Positions 28,292-36,871 of a stretch of DNA of 64,000 nt are shown here, piece after piece. Numbering within the stretch: position 1 is the first letter of the stretch; each line of letters opens with the position of its first letter. Location of the stretch: positions 1 to 64,000 of the forward strand of contig NZ_BCTK01000013.1 of NCBI RefSeq assembly GCF_001571245.1. The letters run 5' to 3'. A program made the position numbers and the translations under genes. The DNA is from Achromobacter piechaudii NBRC 102461 (GTDB taxonomy: Bacteria > Pseudomonadota > Gammaproteobacteria > Burkholderiales > Burkholderiaceae_B). The notes below the pieces were generated by a model. The model was not told the origin of the DNA and searched no databases. It was given only the letters and a program-made list of their open reading frames with translations.

Positions 28292-28638
28292 GGATGCACC
28301 TCTTTAGTGTCGTTCTTCTCGCGCATCGCTTTGGGGGGTAGACAGGGTTTTAGCCGCCGGGCTGTGAGGCGCGCAATGTGTTGCTTAAGTTGCGCTGCCT
28401 TGCCGGCCACCCAGTCTTAGTGGATGAGGGGCAAGTCGTACCGTAGTCAAGTAAGTATCTACTTCGTACGTGGTGCTTGCCCCGTGCTTATACCCGCTGC
28501 CTGCCGCCCGCTAAATACCGTAATGCGCGGGGTTGGGGTCAGAGTGCTGAACTACAAAGCATAGTAGTCCCGCACGGGAAACTTCATGTGAAGACTTAGA
28601 TTCTAATACGAAAAACGTAAGCAGAGCAAGCGGCAGCG
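28292..28638. other. Intergenic region upstream of rpmB
   Basis: The 347-bp region between the Bcr/CflA exporter and rpmB holds no gene. Its main feature is the nested inverted repeat at 28428-28483; the rpmB promoter must lie here but I cannot place it. An AT-richer stretch at 28585-28625 has TTCTAATACGAAAAACG. Confidence 0.6.
28428..28483. other. Nested three-stem inverted repeat
   Basis: Three stems nest in one 56-nt segment: GGGGCAAG/CTTGCCCC (8 bp), CGTAC/GTACG (5 bp) and AAGTA/TACTT (5 bp), closed by a 6-nt loop. There is no T-run on either side. It lies upstream of rpmB and past the end of the exporter gene, so it could be an RNA leader, a small RNA or a processing site. Confidence 0.5.
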
Positions 28639-29838
28639 TCAGGTCGTGTGCGAACGCGCCACACGGCCCGCCGTCCACGACAGGCAGGCGCAGGCCGCCA
28701 GCGTGGTGGTCAGGGGCAGGGCGCTGTCCGTTTGCCAGGCGCTGACCGCAAAGCCGGCCAAGGCGCCGCAGGACAATTGCAGCGTTCCCAACAGCGCCGA
28801 TGCCGCGCCCAGGCGCTTGCCCTGGTCCGACAAGGCCAGCGCTGCCGAATTCGGATTCACGAAGCCCTGGCTTCCCATATAGCTGATCAGGCACAGCATC
28901 AAGAGAGGCAGCGTCATCCAACCCGCCAGCGTCAGGCCCACGGCGACCAGGCTGGCCGTTGCCAGCGAGGTCAGCGCCCAGCGCTGCAACTGGTGCGGCT
29001 TGTAGCTGCGCAAGAGGCGGGCGCTGATCTGCGAACAGATGATGAGCGACAGCGCGTTGGTGCCGAACAGCAGCCCGTAATACTGCGGCGGCACGCCATA
29101 CAGTTCGATGAAGACGCGCGGCGAACCGATGATGTACGCAAACATGCCGGCCTGGCCGAACCCGCCCGCCAGGCTGTGCGCCATGAAGCCGCGATGCATG
29201 AACAGGTCGCGATAGTTGCGCAGGATGGTGCTCCAGCGCAGCGGCACGACGCGTTCGGGCGCCAGCGATTCCTTCATGATGCGGGCCACCGCCACCATCA
29301 ACATGGCGCCACCCACCAGCATGATCCAGAACAGGCTGCGCCAGGACGCGATGGCCAGCAGTTGCCCGCCCGCCAGGGGCGCGAGGATGGGAGCCAGACC
29401 CATGATCAGCATCAGCAGCGACATCGCGCGCGCGGCTTCGTGGGTGTCGTAATGGTCACGGATGACGGCGCGCGGGATCACGATGCCTGCCGCGCCGCCC
29501 ATGGCCTGCAAGACGCGCCAGCCGGTCAGCGCTTCGACGGACCCCGACAGCGCGCAACCCAGCGAAGCCACCATGAACAAGGCCAGGCCCACCATCAGCG
29601 GCGGCTTGCGGCCGAAGCGATCCGCCATCGGTCCGTAAAACACCTGCGCCAGCGCCAGGCCGATCAGATAGGCCGCCAGCGTGCGTTCCACGTCGCCGCG
29701 CGGCACGCCCAGATTCGCCGCGATGGTCGGGAACGCGGGCAAATACATATCGATGGCGAAGGGGCCGATCGCGGTCAGCGCGCCCATGAGTATGAGCCAG
29801 CCGGGCAGGCCATTGCGGGAAACAGATGATGGGGACAT
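28639..29838 (-). CDS. Bcr/CflA family MFS multidrug exporter
   Basis: A 399-residue 12-helix transporter. PFAIDMYLPAFPTIAANLG and the loop QVFYGPMADRFGRKPPLMVGL are the hallmark of the Bcr/CflA group, which exports bicyclomycin, chloramphenicol and sulfonamides in E. coli. The second half carries GFVNPNSAALALSDQGKRLGAASALLG, also typical. It is divergent from the cyclopropane fatty acid synthase gene. The real substrate is unknown. Confidence 0.92.
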   Translation of the reverse strand: MSPSSVSRNGLPGWLILMGALTAIGPFAIDMYLPAFPTIAANLGVPRGDVERTLAAYLIGLALAQVFYGPMADRFGRKPPLMVGLALFMVASLGCALSGSVEALTGWRVLQAMGGAAGIVIPRAVIRDHYDTHEAARAMSLLMLIMGLAPILAPLAGGQLLAIASWRSLFWIMLVGGAMLMVAVARIMKESLAPERVVPLRWSTILRNYRDLFMHRGFMAHSLAGGFGQAGMFAYIIGSPRVFIELYGVPPQYYGLLFGTNALSLIICSQISARLLRSYKPHQLQRWALTSLATASLVAVGLTLAGWMTLPLLMLCLISYMGSQGFVNPNSAALALSDQGKRLGAASALLGTLQLSCGALAGFAVSAWQTDSALPLTTTLAACACLSWTAGRVARSHTT

Positions 29839-29962
29839 GGTGATCGCGGTAAAACGCAGGGACAGGGCGCGCTTGCGGTTGCCCGCCAGTCTTGCGCCAA
29901 GCCAACGACTTTATCATGCGCGACCTGACAGCAAAGTGTCGCAATATGTCGATAAAGTCGCC

Positions 29963-29976
29963 CACGACCTGTCGTG
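29963..29976. promoter_or_regulatory. Palindrome CACGAC-CT-GTCGTG upstream of cfa
   Basis: A perfect 6-bp inverted repeat with a 2-bp spacer, ending 14 bp before the cfa GTG start and about 125 bp from the divergent exporter gene. It could be an operator. The sequence GTCG recurs just upstream. Confidence 0.35.
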
Positions 29977-29990
29977 TTCGAGGAGAAGAC

Positions 29991-31277
29991 GTGAATCCTT
30001 TGCTTTCTGTGGTGGAACGCAAACTTCAAGCCCTTCCCGTGTCGGTGCAGCTGGTTCTGCCCGATGGCGCGGTGCTTGGGCCGCCCGATCCGCGAGTGCG
30101 CTTCGTGACCCACGACATGGCCGCGCTTGCGCATCTTGCCGAAGGCGGCGTCGGCGTGCTTGGGCAGGACTATGTGGAAGGGCGCATCGACATCGAAGGC
30201 AATATGCGCGACGTCATGGCGGCCGCGTCGGCGCTGCTGCCGGGCTCGCCCGTTGAAGCCGCGCGCGGCGGCTGGCTGACCGAGCTGGTGCGGCGCGTGA
30301 TGTCGGTATGGCGCCATTCCATCGAGCGCGACGCCAAGCAGATCGAATTCCATTACGACCTGTCGGACGATTTCTACGCGCTGTGGCTGGACCCCCGCCG
30401 CGTCTATTCCTGCGCATACTTCCGCACGCCGGACATGACGCTTGCGCAGGCGCAGGAGGCCAAGCTGGATCACATCTGCCGCAAGTTGCGGCTGCGGCCC
30501 GGCGAACGCTTTCTGGACGTGGGCGCGGGCTGGGGCGGGTTGTTGCTGTGGGCGGCCGAACACTACGGCGTGGACGCCACCGGCATCACGCTGTCGCGCA
30601 ACCAGCACGCCTACGTCACGCGGCTGATCGAGGAAAAGGGCTTGTCGGGCCGGGTGCGGATGGCGTTGCTGGACTACCGCAAGCTTGATGAGTCCATCCC
30701 CTACGACAAGATCGCGTCGGTGGGCATGTTCGAGCACGTGGGCCGCGCGCAACTGGACGATTACTTCGCCAAGCTGCGCCGCCTGCTGCGCCCGGGCGGC
30801 CTCATCATGAACCATGGCATTACGGCGGCGGGCGTCTATAACGCCGAGCTGGGCAATGGCATGGGCGAATTCATCGAAAAGTACATCTTCCCCGGTGGCG
30901 AACTGACGCACATCAGCGTCGTCATGCAGTCGCTGACCAATGGCGGCCTGGAAGAGGTGGACGTGGAAAATCTGCGGCCCCATTACGCACGCACTTTATG
31001 GGCATGGAGCGACGCGCTGGAGGCCCATCTTCCTCAAGCCGCAGCGGTGTTGAAAGGGGAAGAGGGCGCTCGCTCGCTGCGGGCGTATCGCCTGTATCTG
31101 GCGGGCTGCGCCATGGCGTTCGAGCATGGCTGGATCGCGTTGCATCAGATCCTGGGCCAGCCGCCGGCCGTCGGGCGCGCCGATGAATTGGACAACCCCG
31201 CAGACCTGGCGTACCCGTGGCGGCGCGACTACATGTATGGCGACGTGGAACGCTCGATCAATCTGAACAAAAACTGA
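29991..31277 (+). CDS. cfa: Cyclopropane-fatty-acyl-phospholipid synthase
   Basis: The 428-residue enzyme transfers a methylene group from S-adenosylmethionine to unsaturated acyl chains of membrane phospholipids. It has an N-terminal SCP-like domain (GRIDIEGNMRDVM), the HYDLSDDFYALWLD motif and the SAM-binding FLDVGAGWGGLLLWAA, then FEHVG and the C-terminal YRLYLAGCAMAFEHGWIALHQ. A GTG start is chosen because AGGAG lies 5 bp before it; the frame runs 33 codons further upstream from an unsupported ATG. Confidence 0.93.
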   Translation: MNPLLSVVERKLQALPVSVQLVLPDGAVLGPPDPRVRFVTHDMAALAHLAEGGVGVLGQDYVEGRIDIEGNMRDVMAAASALLPGSPVEAARGGWLTELVRRVMSVWRHSIERDAKQIEFHYDLSDDFYALWLDPRRVYSCAYFRTPDMTLAQAQEAKLDHICRKLRLRPGERFLDVGAGWGGLLLWAAEHYGVDATGITLSRNQHAYVTRLIEEKGLSGRVRMALLDYRKLDESIPYDKIASVGMFEHVGRAQLDDYFAKLRRLLRPGGLIMNHGITAAGVYNAELGNGMGEFIEKYIFPGGELTHISVVMQSLTNGGLEEVDVENLRPHYARTLWAWSDALEAHLPQAAAVLKGEEGARSLRAYRLYLAGCAMAFEHGWIALHQILGQPPAVGRADELDNPADLAYPWRRDYMYGDVERSINLNKN

Positions 31278-31765
31278 AAACAAGCTGACGATTTACTGAA
31301 ATTAGCAAGCAAAATTGGCGGGGTTGAGCCTTCTTTGACGTCCTTTCAGGCTGCCGGAACACCTTGTATGTACTAATACGAACCAAATATTTACTGAATG
31401 TATCGTCAATTTGAAACCAATATTCCCCAGGGGAAATTGCGTCCATCCCCCTTGTAGCCTAGGGTTATCCCGGGGCTTTCAAGCCCCGAATGTATCTGAC
31501 TTATTCAGGTTTGGGGTTGGGCGGTGCAGCAATTTCGTTTAAGATGCTGCCTTCTTCGTTCAGTTTGTTCCCTTCTGTGGGTTTTCAAAAAAGCTGTTTT
31601 GAAACTCCTGCTGTCTTGCAAGAACCCGCGCCTTTGCGGTTCCTCTTGTCGCTAGTGTCGGTTTGTATTGGCGGTTCGCCCGTCTTCCGCACAACCCCCT
31701 TAGCTCCACGGCACTTCCGGGCCAGGCCCGGCGTGTGTCCTTGAACCTATGGAGGCAAAAAGCCA
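31278..31765. other. Intergenic region upstream of proX
   Basis: This 488-bp stretch has no gene. Its first 180 bp are AT-rich for this genome (TTTACTGAAAT at 31291 and TTTACTGAATG at 31391 form a direct repeat). It then has CGGGGCTT/AAGCCCCG (31471-31488), TTTCAAAA/TTTTGAAA (31583-31604) and a GAACC/GGTTC hairpin near 31621-31645. These could be a cfa terminator and a structured proX leader; none carries a clear T-run. Confidence 0.5.
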
Positions 31766-32767
31766 ATGCGTTTTACCCCTGTCAAGACCCTGGCCGCCGC
31801 GGCCGTCATGTTTGCCTTTGCCGGCGTGGCCCAAGCCGCCGACGCCCCGCAATGCGAAATCAAGCGTCCGGTCAATTTCGGCGCCATGAACTGGGAATCC
31901 AACCTGGTCCTGGTCGATGTCGAACGTTTCATCATGGAAAAGGGCTACGGCTGCAAAACCGAAACCCTGCCGACGGAAACGCTGCCCGCCCTGGCCGCGC
32001 TTGAACGCGGCGACCTGGATATCAATACCGAAATCTGGCTCAACAGCGTGGCCGACCCCTGGGACCGCGCCGAGAAGACCGGCAAGGTCAAGCGCATCGG
32101 CGATCTCTACATGGGCGCCGAAGGCTGGTACATCCCGCGCTACACCGCCGAACGCCTGCCCGAACTGAAGTCCGCCGCCGATCTGCCCAAGTTCAAGGAC
32201 GAATTCAAAGACCCCGAAGAACCCGGCAAGGGCCGCTTCTATGGCTGCCCGGCAGGCTGGGGCTGCGAAGTCACCAGCAATAACCTGTTCCACGCCTTGA
32301 AGCTGGACGACAGCTACACGCTGTACTCCCCCGGCACGGGCGCTGCGCAGAAAGCCGCGCTGATGTCTGCCTACAAGCGCAAGCAGAATGTGGTGTTCTA
32401 CTACTGGTCGCCCACGCCGCTCGTTGGCGCGATGGATCTGGTCAAGCTGGACATGCCGCCTTACGATGCCGAAAAGCACAAGTGCCTGACGTCGAGCAAG
32501 TGCGCCAATCCCCAGCCCAGCGCTTACCCGGAAAACCCCGTCTTCACGGCGGTGAACACCAAGTTCACGCAAGAAGCGCCGAAGCTGACCGAGTTCCTGT
32601 CCAAGGTCTCGGTGCCGCTGCCGGTCATCAACGAGACCCTGGCCCACATGGAAGAGTCCGGCGATGAATCCAATGCCGTGGCCAAGTGGTTCCTGAAGAA
32701 CAAGCCCGACGTCTGGACCAAGTGGGTTCCGGCCGACGTCGCCCAGCGCGTCCAAACCGCGCTGTAA
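31766..32767 (+). CDS. proX: Glycine betaine/proline-type ABC transporter substrate-binding protein
   Basis: The 333-residue periplasmic protein has a signal peptide cut after Ala24 (AQA-AD), then NFGAMNWESNLVLVDVERFIMEKGYGCKTE and WLNSVADPW, the OpuAC/ProX pattern. Aromatic residues such as those in GAEGWYIPRY and VVFYYWSPTP would form the cage for a quaternary amine. GGAGG lies upstream of the ATG. It is the first of the ProX-ProW-ProV set, but 291 bp with two hairpins separate it from the permease. Choline or dimethylsulfoniopropionate are alternatives to betaine. Confidence 0.88.
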   Translation: MRFTPVKTLAAAAVMFAFAGVAQAADAPQCEIKRPVNFGAMNWESNLVLVDVERFIMEKGYGCKTETLPTETLPALAALERGDLDINTEIWLNSVADPWDRAEKTGKVKRIGDLYMGAEGWYIPRYTAERLPELKSAADLPKFKDEFKDPEEPGKGRFYGCPAGWGCEVTSNNLFHALKLDDSYTLYSPGTGAAQKAALMSAYKRKQNVVFYYWSPTPLVGAMDLVKLDMPPYDAEKHKCLTSSKCANPQPSAYPENPVFTAVNTKFTQEAPKLTEFLSKVSVPLPVINETLAHMEESGDESNAVAKWFLKNKPDVWTKWVPADVAQRVQTAL

Positions 32768-32806
32768 CGTAATCGGATCTGGCCTCGCGCTGTCAACGCG
32801 CGTGCC

Positions 32807-32887
32807 GGCCCGGTCTGCCGCAAGCGTCGGCATGCCGGGCCGCCTTAAGGGAAAAAGCCCCGTGGCAATTCTTGCGTTGGGTTTTTT
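32807..32887 (+). terminator. Two hairpins, the second with a T-run, between proX and proW
   Basis: First is GGCCCGG/CCGGGCC (32807-32841) with an inner GCCG/CGGC. Second is an imperfect stem in the CCCCGTGGCAA/TTGCGTTGGG segment followed by TTTTTT (32882-32887). They likely end or attenuate most transcripts after proX, allowing more binding protein than channel. Confidence 0.55.
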
Positions 32888-33058
32888 CCCCTGAGATGGC
32901 CGCTGGCCGGGCGCTTGCGCCCGTCCGCCAGCAACAGGCGTTGCACCGTATGCAGCCCGCTTTCGTCAAGAAAGCCATCCGGCCGCATACCCATCCGGAA
33001 TCCGGAATGCGTGGTGGCCATCGGCCGCCGCATAGCGCCCCAGAATGGAGTCGAAACT

Positions 33059-33916
33059 ATGTTTCCTGAAATTATTCCCGCCCGCCAGGTCAGGGCGGCG
33101 ATCGACGGGTTCGTCGATCACCTGGTCACCAATTACGCGGACACGCTTGAGACCCTGTCTCAGCCGGTGCTGCACGCGCTGGTGTGGTTGGAGCAACTGC
33201 TGCGCAACTCGCCCTGGTGGGCCGTGGTTGCCGTCACCATCGCGATCGCCTACGGCGTCAGCCGCCGTATCGGCCTGAGTCTGGCCATGGGCGCGCTCTT
33301 GTGCGTGATCGGCGTGCTGGGCCTGTGGGACGCCGGCATGCAGACGTTGGCGCTGATGATCATGGCCGCCGGCCTGTCGGTGGTGATCGGCATCCCGCTG
33401 GGCGTGCTGATGGCGCGCATCAATTGGCTGCGATCCATCATGCTGCCCGTGCTGGACGTGATGCAGACGATGCCCAGCTTCGTCTATCTGATTCCCGTCG
33501 TGATGCTGTTCGGCCTGGGCAAGATCCCCGCCATCATCGCCACCGTGATCTACGCCGTGCCGCCGCTGATCCGCCTGACCGACCTGGGCATCCGGCTGGT
33601 CGACCGCGAAGTGCTGGAAGCGTCGCGCGCCTTTGGCGCCAACCCGCGCCAACAGCTCTTTGGCGTGCAACTGCCGCTGGCGCTGCCCAACATCATGGCC
33701 GGCATCAACCAGACCACGATGATGGCGTTGTCGATGGTGGTGATCGCCTCGATGATCGGCGCGCGCGGCCTGGGTTATGAAGTGCTGCTGGGCATCAACC
33801 GCCTGGAAGTCGGCCGTGGCCTCTTGGCGGGCCTGGGTATCGTGGTGCTGGCCGTGCTGTTCGACCGGATCACGCAATCGTATGGACAGCGCATGCGCAT
33901 GGGAGGCCAGCGATGA
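33059..33916 (+). CDS. proW: Betaine-type ABC transporter permease
   Basis: A 285-residue inner-membrane protein with the BPD_transp_1 fold. The EAA loop is EASRAFGANPRQQLFGVQLPL, and MQTMPSFVYLIPVVMLFGLGK precedes it. I start at the ATG at MFPEIIPARQV, with GGAG 10 bp upstream; the frame extends 48 codons further with no support. It ends in ATGA overlap with the ATPase gene. Confidence 0.92.
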   Translation: MFPEIIPARQVRAAIDGFVDHLVTNYADTLETLSQPVLHALVWLEQLLRNSPWWAVVAVTIAIAYGVSRRIGLSLAMGALLCVIGVLGLWDAGMQTLALMIMAAGLSVVIGIPLGVLMARINWLRSIMLPVLDVMQTMPSFVYLIPVVMLFGLGKIPAIIATVIYAVPPLIRLTDLGIRLVDREVLEASRAFGANPRQQLFGVQLPLALPNIMAGINQTTMMALSMVVIASMIGARGLGYEVLLGINRLEVGRGLLAGLGIVVLAVLFDRITQSYGQRMRMGGQR

Positions 33917-35166
33917 GCAAGATCGAAGTCAAGAACATCTACAAGGTCTTCGGATCGCATCCGAAGAAATGGCTGCAAGCCGCCCAGGGCGGCATGAGCA
34001 AGGAACAGCTGCTGGCCGAAAGCGGCCACACGCTGGGCCTGCGCGACATCAGCCTGTCGATTGAAGAAGGCAGCATCTACGTCATCATGGGCCTGTCCGG
34101 CTCGGGCAAGTCGACGCTGATCCGCCACTTCAACCGCCTGATCGAACCCAGCGCCGGCCATATCCTGGTCGATGGCGTTGACGTCGTCAGCCTGAACAAG
34201 CGCGAACTCGAAGTCTTCCGCCAAAAGAAGATGAGCATGGTGTTCCAGCGCTTCGGCCTGTTCCCGCACCGCACAGTCCTGGACAACGCCGCTTACGGCC
34301 TGACCGTGCAGGGAGTGGGCCGCGCCGAACGCGAAAAGCGGGCGCGCGACTGGCTGGAACAAGTGGGCCTGGCCGGTTTTGAAAACCAGTATCCGCATCA
34401 GCTGTCCGGCGGCATGCAGCAGCGCGTGGGCCTGGCGCGCGCGCTGGCCACCGACGCCGAAATCCTGCTGATGGACGAAGCCTTCTCGGCGCTGGACCCG
34501 CTCATCCGCCGCGAAATGCAGGACCAGTTGCTGCAATTGCAGGCCAAGCTGAACAAGACCATCGTGTTCATCACGCACGATCTGGACGAAGCGCTGCGCC
34601 TGGGCAACCGCATCGCCATCCTCAAGGACGGCGAACTGGTGCAGGAAGGCACGCCGGAAGACATCCTGCTGAATCCGGCCAATGATTACGTCCAGTCGTT
34701 CCTGCAGGACGTGAACCGCACCAAGGTGCTGAACGCCACGCACGCCGTCAACCCGGCGCGCCTGACCTTGACGATGCGTTCGCGTCCGGCGCACGCGCTG
34801 GACCGCATGCGCGCCATGGACTACGAATACGCACCGGTGCTGGACGGCAAGCGCCTGGCGGGCGTGCTGACCGCCAAGGCGGCCGAGCAGGCCATCCAGG
34901 AAGGCGTGCGCGACGTGTCTCGCTTCGTGGAAGACCTGGCGTCCGTGCCCGCCACCGCGGGTCTGGGCGAAGTGCTGGCGCAGCTGGTGCATAGCGATCA
35001 ACCCGTGGCCGTGACCGGCGAAGACGATGAATTCCTGGGCATGCTGTCGCGCAAGAAGGTCGTTGAACTGGTGACGCCGGCCTTGACCGAGACCGTGACG
35101 TCCGAGACCGACGCCGCGGATCTGGTCGCCCAACCGGTACCCGAGCATCGGGGCGAAGCGGCCTGA
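33913..35166 (+). CDS. proV: Betaine-type ABC transporter ATP-binding protein with CBS domains
   Basis: The 417-residue ATPase carries Walker A GLSGSGKST (60-68), the signature LSGGMQQRVGLARA and Walker B ILLMDEAFSALDP, preceded by the ProV-type N-terminal insert. After residue 270 it has two CBS-like units (AHALDRMRAMDYEYAPVL and LVHSDQPVAVTGEDDEFLG) that in OpuA and ProV sense ionic strength or nucleotides. It is coupled to proW by ATGA. A strong terminator follows 44 bp after the stop. Confidence 0.95.
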   Translation: MSKIEVKNIYKVFGSHPKKWLQAAQGGMSKEQLLAESGHTLGLRDISLSIEEGSIYVIMGLSGSGKSTLIRHFNRLIEPSAGHILVDGVDVVSLNKRELEVFRQKKMSMVFQRFGLFPHRTVLDNAAYGLTVQGVGRAEREKRARDWLEQVGLAGFENQYPHQLSGGMQQRVGLARALATDAEILLMDEAFSALDPLIRREMQDQLLQLQAKLNKTIVFITHDLDEALRLGNRIAILKDGELVQEGTPEDILLNPANDYVQSFLQDVNRTKVLNATHAVNPARLTLTMRSRPAHALDRMRAMDYEYAPVLDGKRLAGVLTAKAAEQAIQEGVRDVSRFVEDLASVPATAGLGEVLAQLVHSDQPVAVTGEDDEFLGMLSRKKVVELVTPALTETVTSETDAADLVAQPVPEHRGEAA

Positions 35167-35210
35167 TCGCCACCCGGCGTCCTGCCATCCCGGGAAGCCA
35201 GAAGAAAGAA

Positions 35211-35254
35211 CTTTGCCCGCGTGCAATCGCTTGCACGCGGGCAAAGTCGTTTTA
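35211..35254 (+). terminator. Rho-independent terminator of the proWV unit
   Basis: A perfect 16-bp stem (CTTTGCCCGCGTGCAA with TTGCACGCGGGCAAAG), 4-nt loop, then TCGTTTTA. It lies 44 bp past the proV stop. Confidence 0.9.
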
Positions 35255-35258
35255 TGAT
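35231..35258 (+). promoter_or_regulatory. Candidate sigma-70 promoter for the tautomerase
   Basis: TTGCAC, 16 bp, then TATGAT. The -35 box lies inside the second arm of the proV terminator, and the -10 box is 55 bp before the tautomerase ATG. This is a pattern match only. Confidence 0.4.
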
Positions 35259-35312
35259 AGCTGGCCGGTCAAGCTGCCCGGCGTTCCCCGTTTCGAATAA
35301 CCGGAAGCCGTC

Positions 35313-35687
35313 ATGCCCATTTTGAATGTCCAGATCCTGCAAGGCCACTCGGCCGCCCAGAAGGCCGCCTTGCTTCGCGCCGCGTCAGACGCCGTGGTCC
35401 AGAGCATTGTCGCGCCGCTGCCCAGCGTGCGCATCGTGCTGCAGGAAGTGCCCGCCGAAAACGTGATCGTGGCCGGAGAGATCGGCAAGCGCATGGTGCG
35501 CGTCGACGTGGCGCTGATCGAAGGGCGCGACGAACCCAAGAAGGCCGCGCTGATCGCCGCCTTGAACCAGGCCGTGTGCAGCAGCATCGACATCTCTGGC
35601 GAAGACGTGCGCGTGTTGATCCGCGACGTGCCCAAGGTCGACATGGGCGTGGCCAACGGCATCAGCGCCAAGGCTGCCGGCCGCTAA
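35313..35687 (+). CDS. Two-domain tautomerase (fused 4-oxalocrotonate tautomerase units)
   Basis: A 124-residue protein whose Met is followed by Pro2, the catalytic base of the tautomerase superfamily. Two beta-alpha-beta units follow: PILNVQILQGHSAAQKAALLRAASDAV (about 2-60) and MVRVDVALIEGRDEPKKAALIAALNQAV (about 62-124). The second unit starts with Val-Arg after Met, so only the first has an N-terminal Pro. Ordinary 4-OT is about 62 residues, so this is a tandem fusion. The reaction, such as tautomerisation or hydrolytic dehalogenation, is not set by sequence. Confidence 0.82.
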   Translation: MPILNVQILQGHSAAQKAALLRAASDAVVQSIVAPLPSVRIVLQEVPAENVIVAGEIGKRMVRVDVALIEGRDEPKKAALIAALNQAVCSSIDISGEDVRVLIRDVPKVDMGVANGISAKAAGR

Positions 35688-35711
35688 GACGCCATAGCCA
35701 GCCAGCCCGGC

Positions 35712-35739
35712 CGCGCGGCGATCCCGCGCGTTTTTTTTT
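35712..35739 (+). terminator. Rho-independent terminator of the tautomerase gene
   Basis: CGCGCGG pairs with CCGCGCG around a 5-nt loop and is followed by nine Ts. It lies 25 bp past the tautomerase stop and before the convergent Bug receptor gene. Confidence 0.9.
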
Positions 35740-35748
35740 GCGCCCGCG

Positions 35749-36744
35749 TTATTGCATCTTCAACCCGAGTTCGGCCACGAAATGCTTTTCCTCGGCGACC
35801 TGCCGGACCGCGAAATCGGTATAGGCCGCGCTGTCCATCAACATGTGCGGTTGATCCGCGTTGTCCAGCGCGCGGTTGTATTCCGCGTCGCGCGAGGCGC
35901 GATGAAAGGCCTTTTGCAGCACGGCCACCGTCTTGGGATCCATGCCCTTGGGGCCGGCGATGCCCACGGGGTTGGTCGCCACGATGGGGTAACCCAGTTC
36001 GGTCATCGTGGGTACGTCGGGCACGCGCTTGGCGCGCGCTTCGCCAACGATGGCCAGGAGCCGCGCGCGGCCCGTGTCGATCATCGGTCCCCACCCGGCG
36101 TCCGACACCATCTGGATGTGCCCGCCCAACAGCGCGGTGGTCTCTTCCGCCGCGCCCTTGTACGGGATGAAGTTGAACCTGGCCCCGGTCAGCCGTGACA
36201 GGCGTTCGATGGCGATGCGGCCCGAACCGCCCGCGCCCGTGCCGCCGTAACTGATCTTCTCGGGGTTGGCGCGCGCGTGGGCGATCAGTTCGTCCAGCGT
36301 TTTCCACGGCGCGTCCTCGCGCACCACGATGCCGTAGGAATACGCCGTCATGCAGGCGATATAGGTGAAATCCTTGACGGGGTCGTAGTTCACCTGTTGC
36401 AGGAACGGGTAGCGGAACAGCGTGCCCACCACCACCGATACCGTGTAGCCGTCCGGCGCCGCCGTCTGCGCCATGGCGGCCGGCCCCAGCGTGCCGCCCG
36501 CGCCGGGCCGGTTGGCGATGACGACCGTCTGGCCCAGCTCGCGCGAGGCCGCCACCGCCAGCGCGCGCATCTGCGTATCGGTCGCGCCGCCCGCGGGGAA
36601 CGGCACGATCAGCGTCACCGGACGCGTCGGAAACGAGGCGGCGCGGGCGGCGGGCCAGAAGCCGAACGTGGCTGGCAAGGCCAGCCCCAGCTTGAGCAGG
36701 CTGCGACGCCGGGGCAAGGCGCTGCGGCGAGAATGATCCGTCAT
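35749..36744 (-). CDS. Tripartite tricarboxylate transporter (Bug/TctC-family) substrate-binding protein
   Basis: A 331-residue periplasmic receptor. Its N terminus has RRRSLLKLGLALPATFGF, a twin-arginine-like or long Sec signal, then the Bug-family FPTRPVTLIVPFPAGGATDTQMRAL. GGAGA lies before the ATG at MTDHSRRS. The family binds carboxylates or amides. No TctA or TctB membrane partner is here, as is common for the many Bug proteins of Alcaligenaceae. It is 127 bp downstream of the CoA-transferase on the same strand, so it may capture that enzyme's acid. Confidence 0.9.
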   Translation of the reverse strand: MTDHSRRSALPRRRSLLKLGLALPATFGFWPAARAASFPTRPVTLIVPFPAGGATDTQMRALAVAASRELGQTVVIANRPGAGGTLGPAAMAQTAAPDGYTVSVVVGTLFRYPFLQQVNYDPVKDFTYIACMTAYSYGIVVREDAPWKTLDELIAHARANPEKISYGGTGAGGSGRIAIERLSRLTGARFNFIPYKGAAEETTALLGGHIQMVSDAGWGPMIDTGRARLLAIVGEARAKRVPDVPTMTELGYPIVATNPVGIAGPKGMDPKTVAVLQKAFHRASRDAEYNRALDNADQPHMLMDSAAYTDFAVRQVAEEKHFVAELGLKMQ

Positions 36745-36871
36745 GGTTGTCTCCGTTCTGTTGGTTGTTATCGGGTACCGCAATGCGTCGGCGACGCCGC
36801 GCGTTCAAGGACGGGGCAACGGGCACGGTCACGCATTACCCCGCATGCGGCCCCGGCACTCCCGCCCGCGA

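Noticed and set aside
35231-35258. Sigma-54 promoter search in intergenic gaps
   Set aside because: I found no convincing GG-N10-GC element at a useful distance from a gene; only a sigma-70-like match here.
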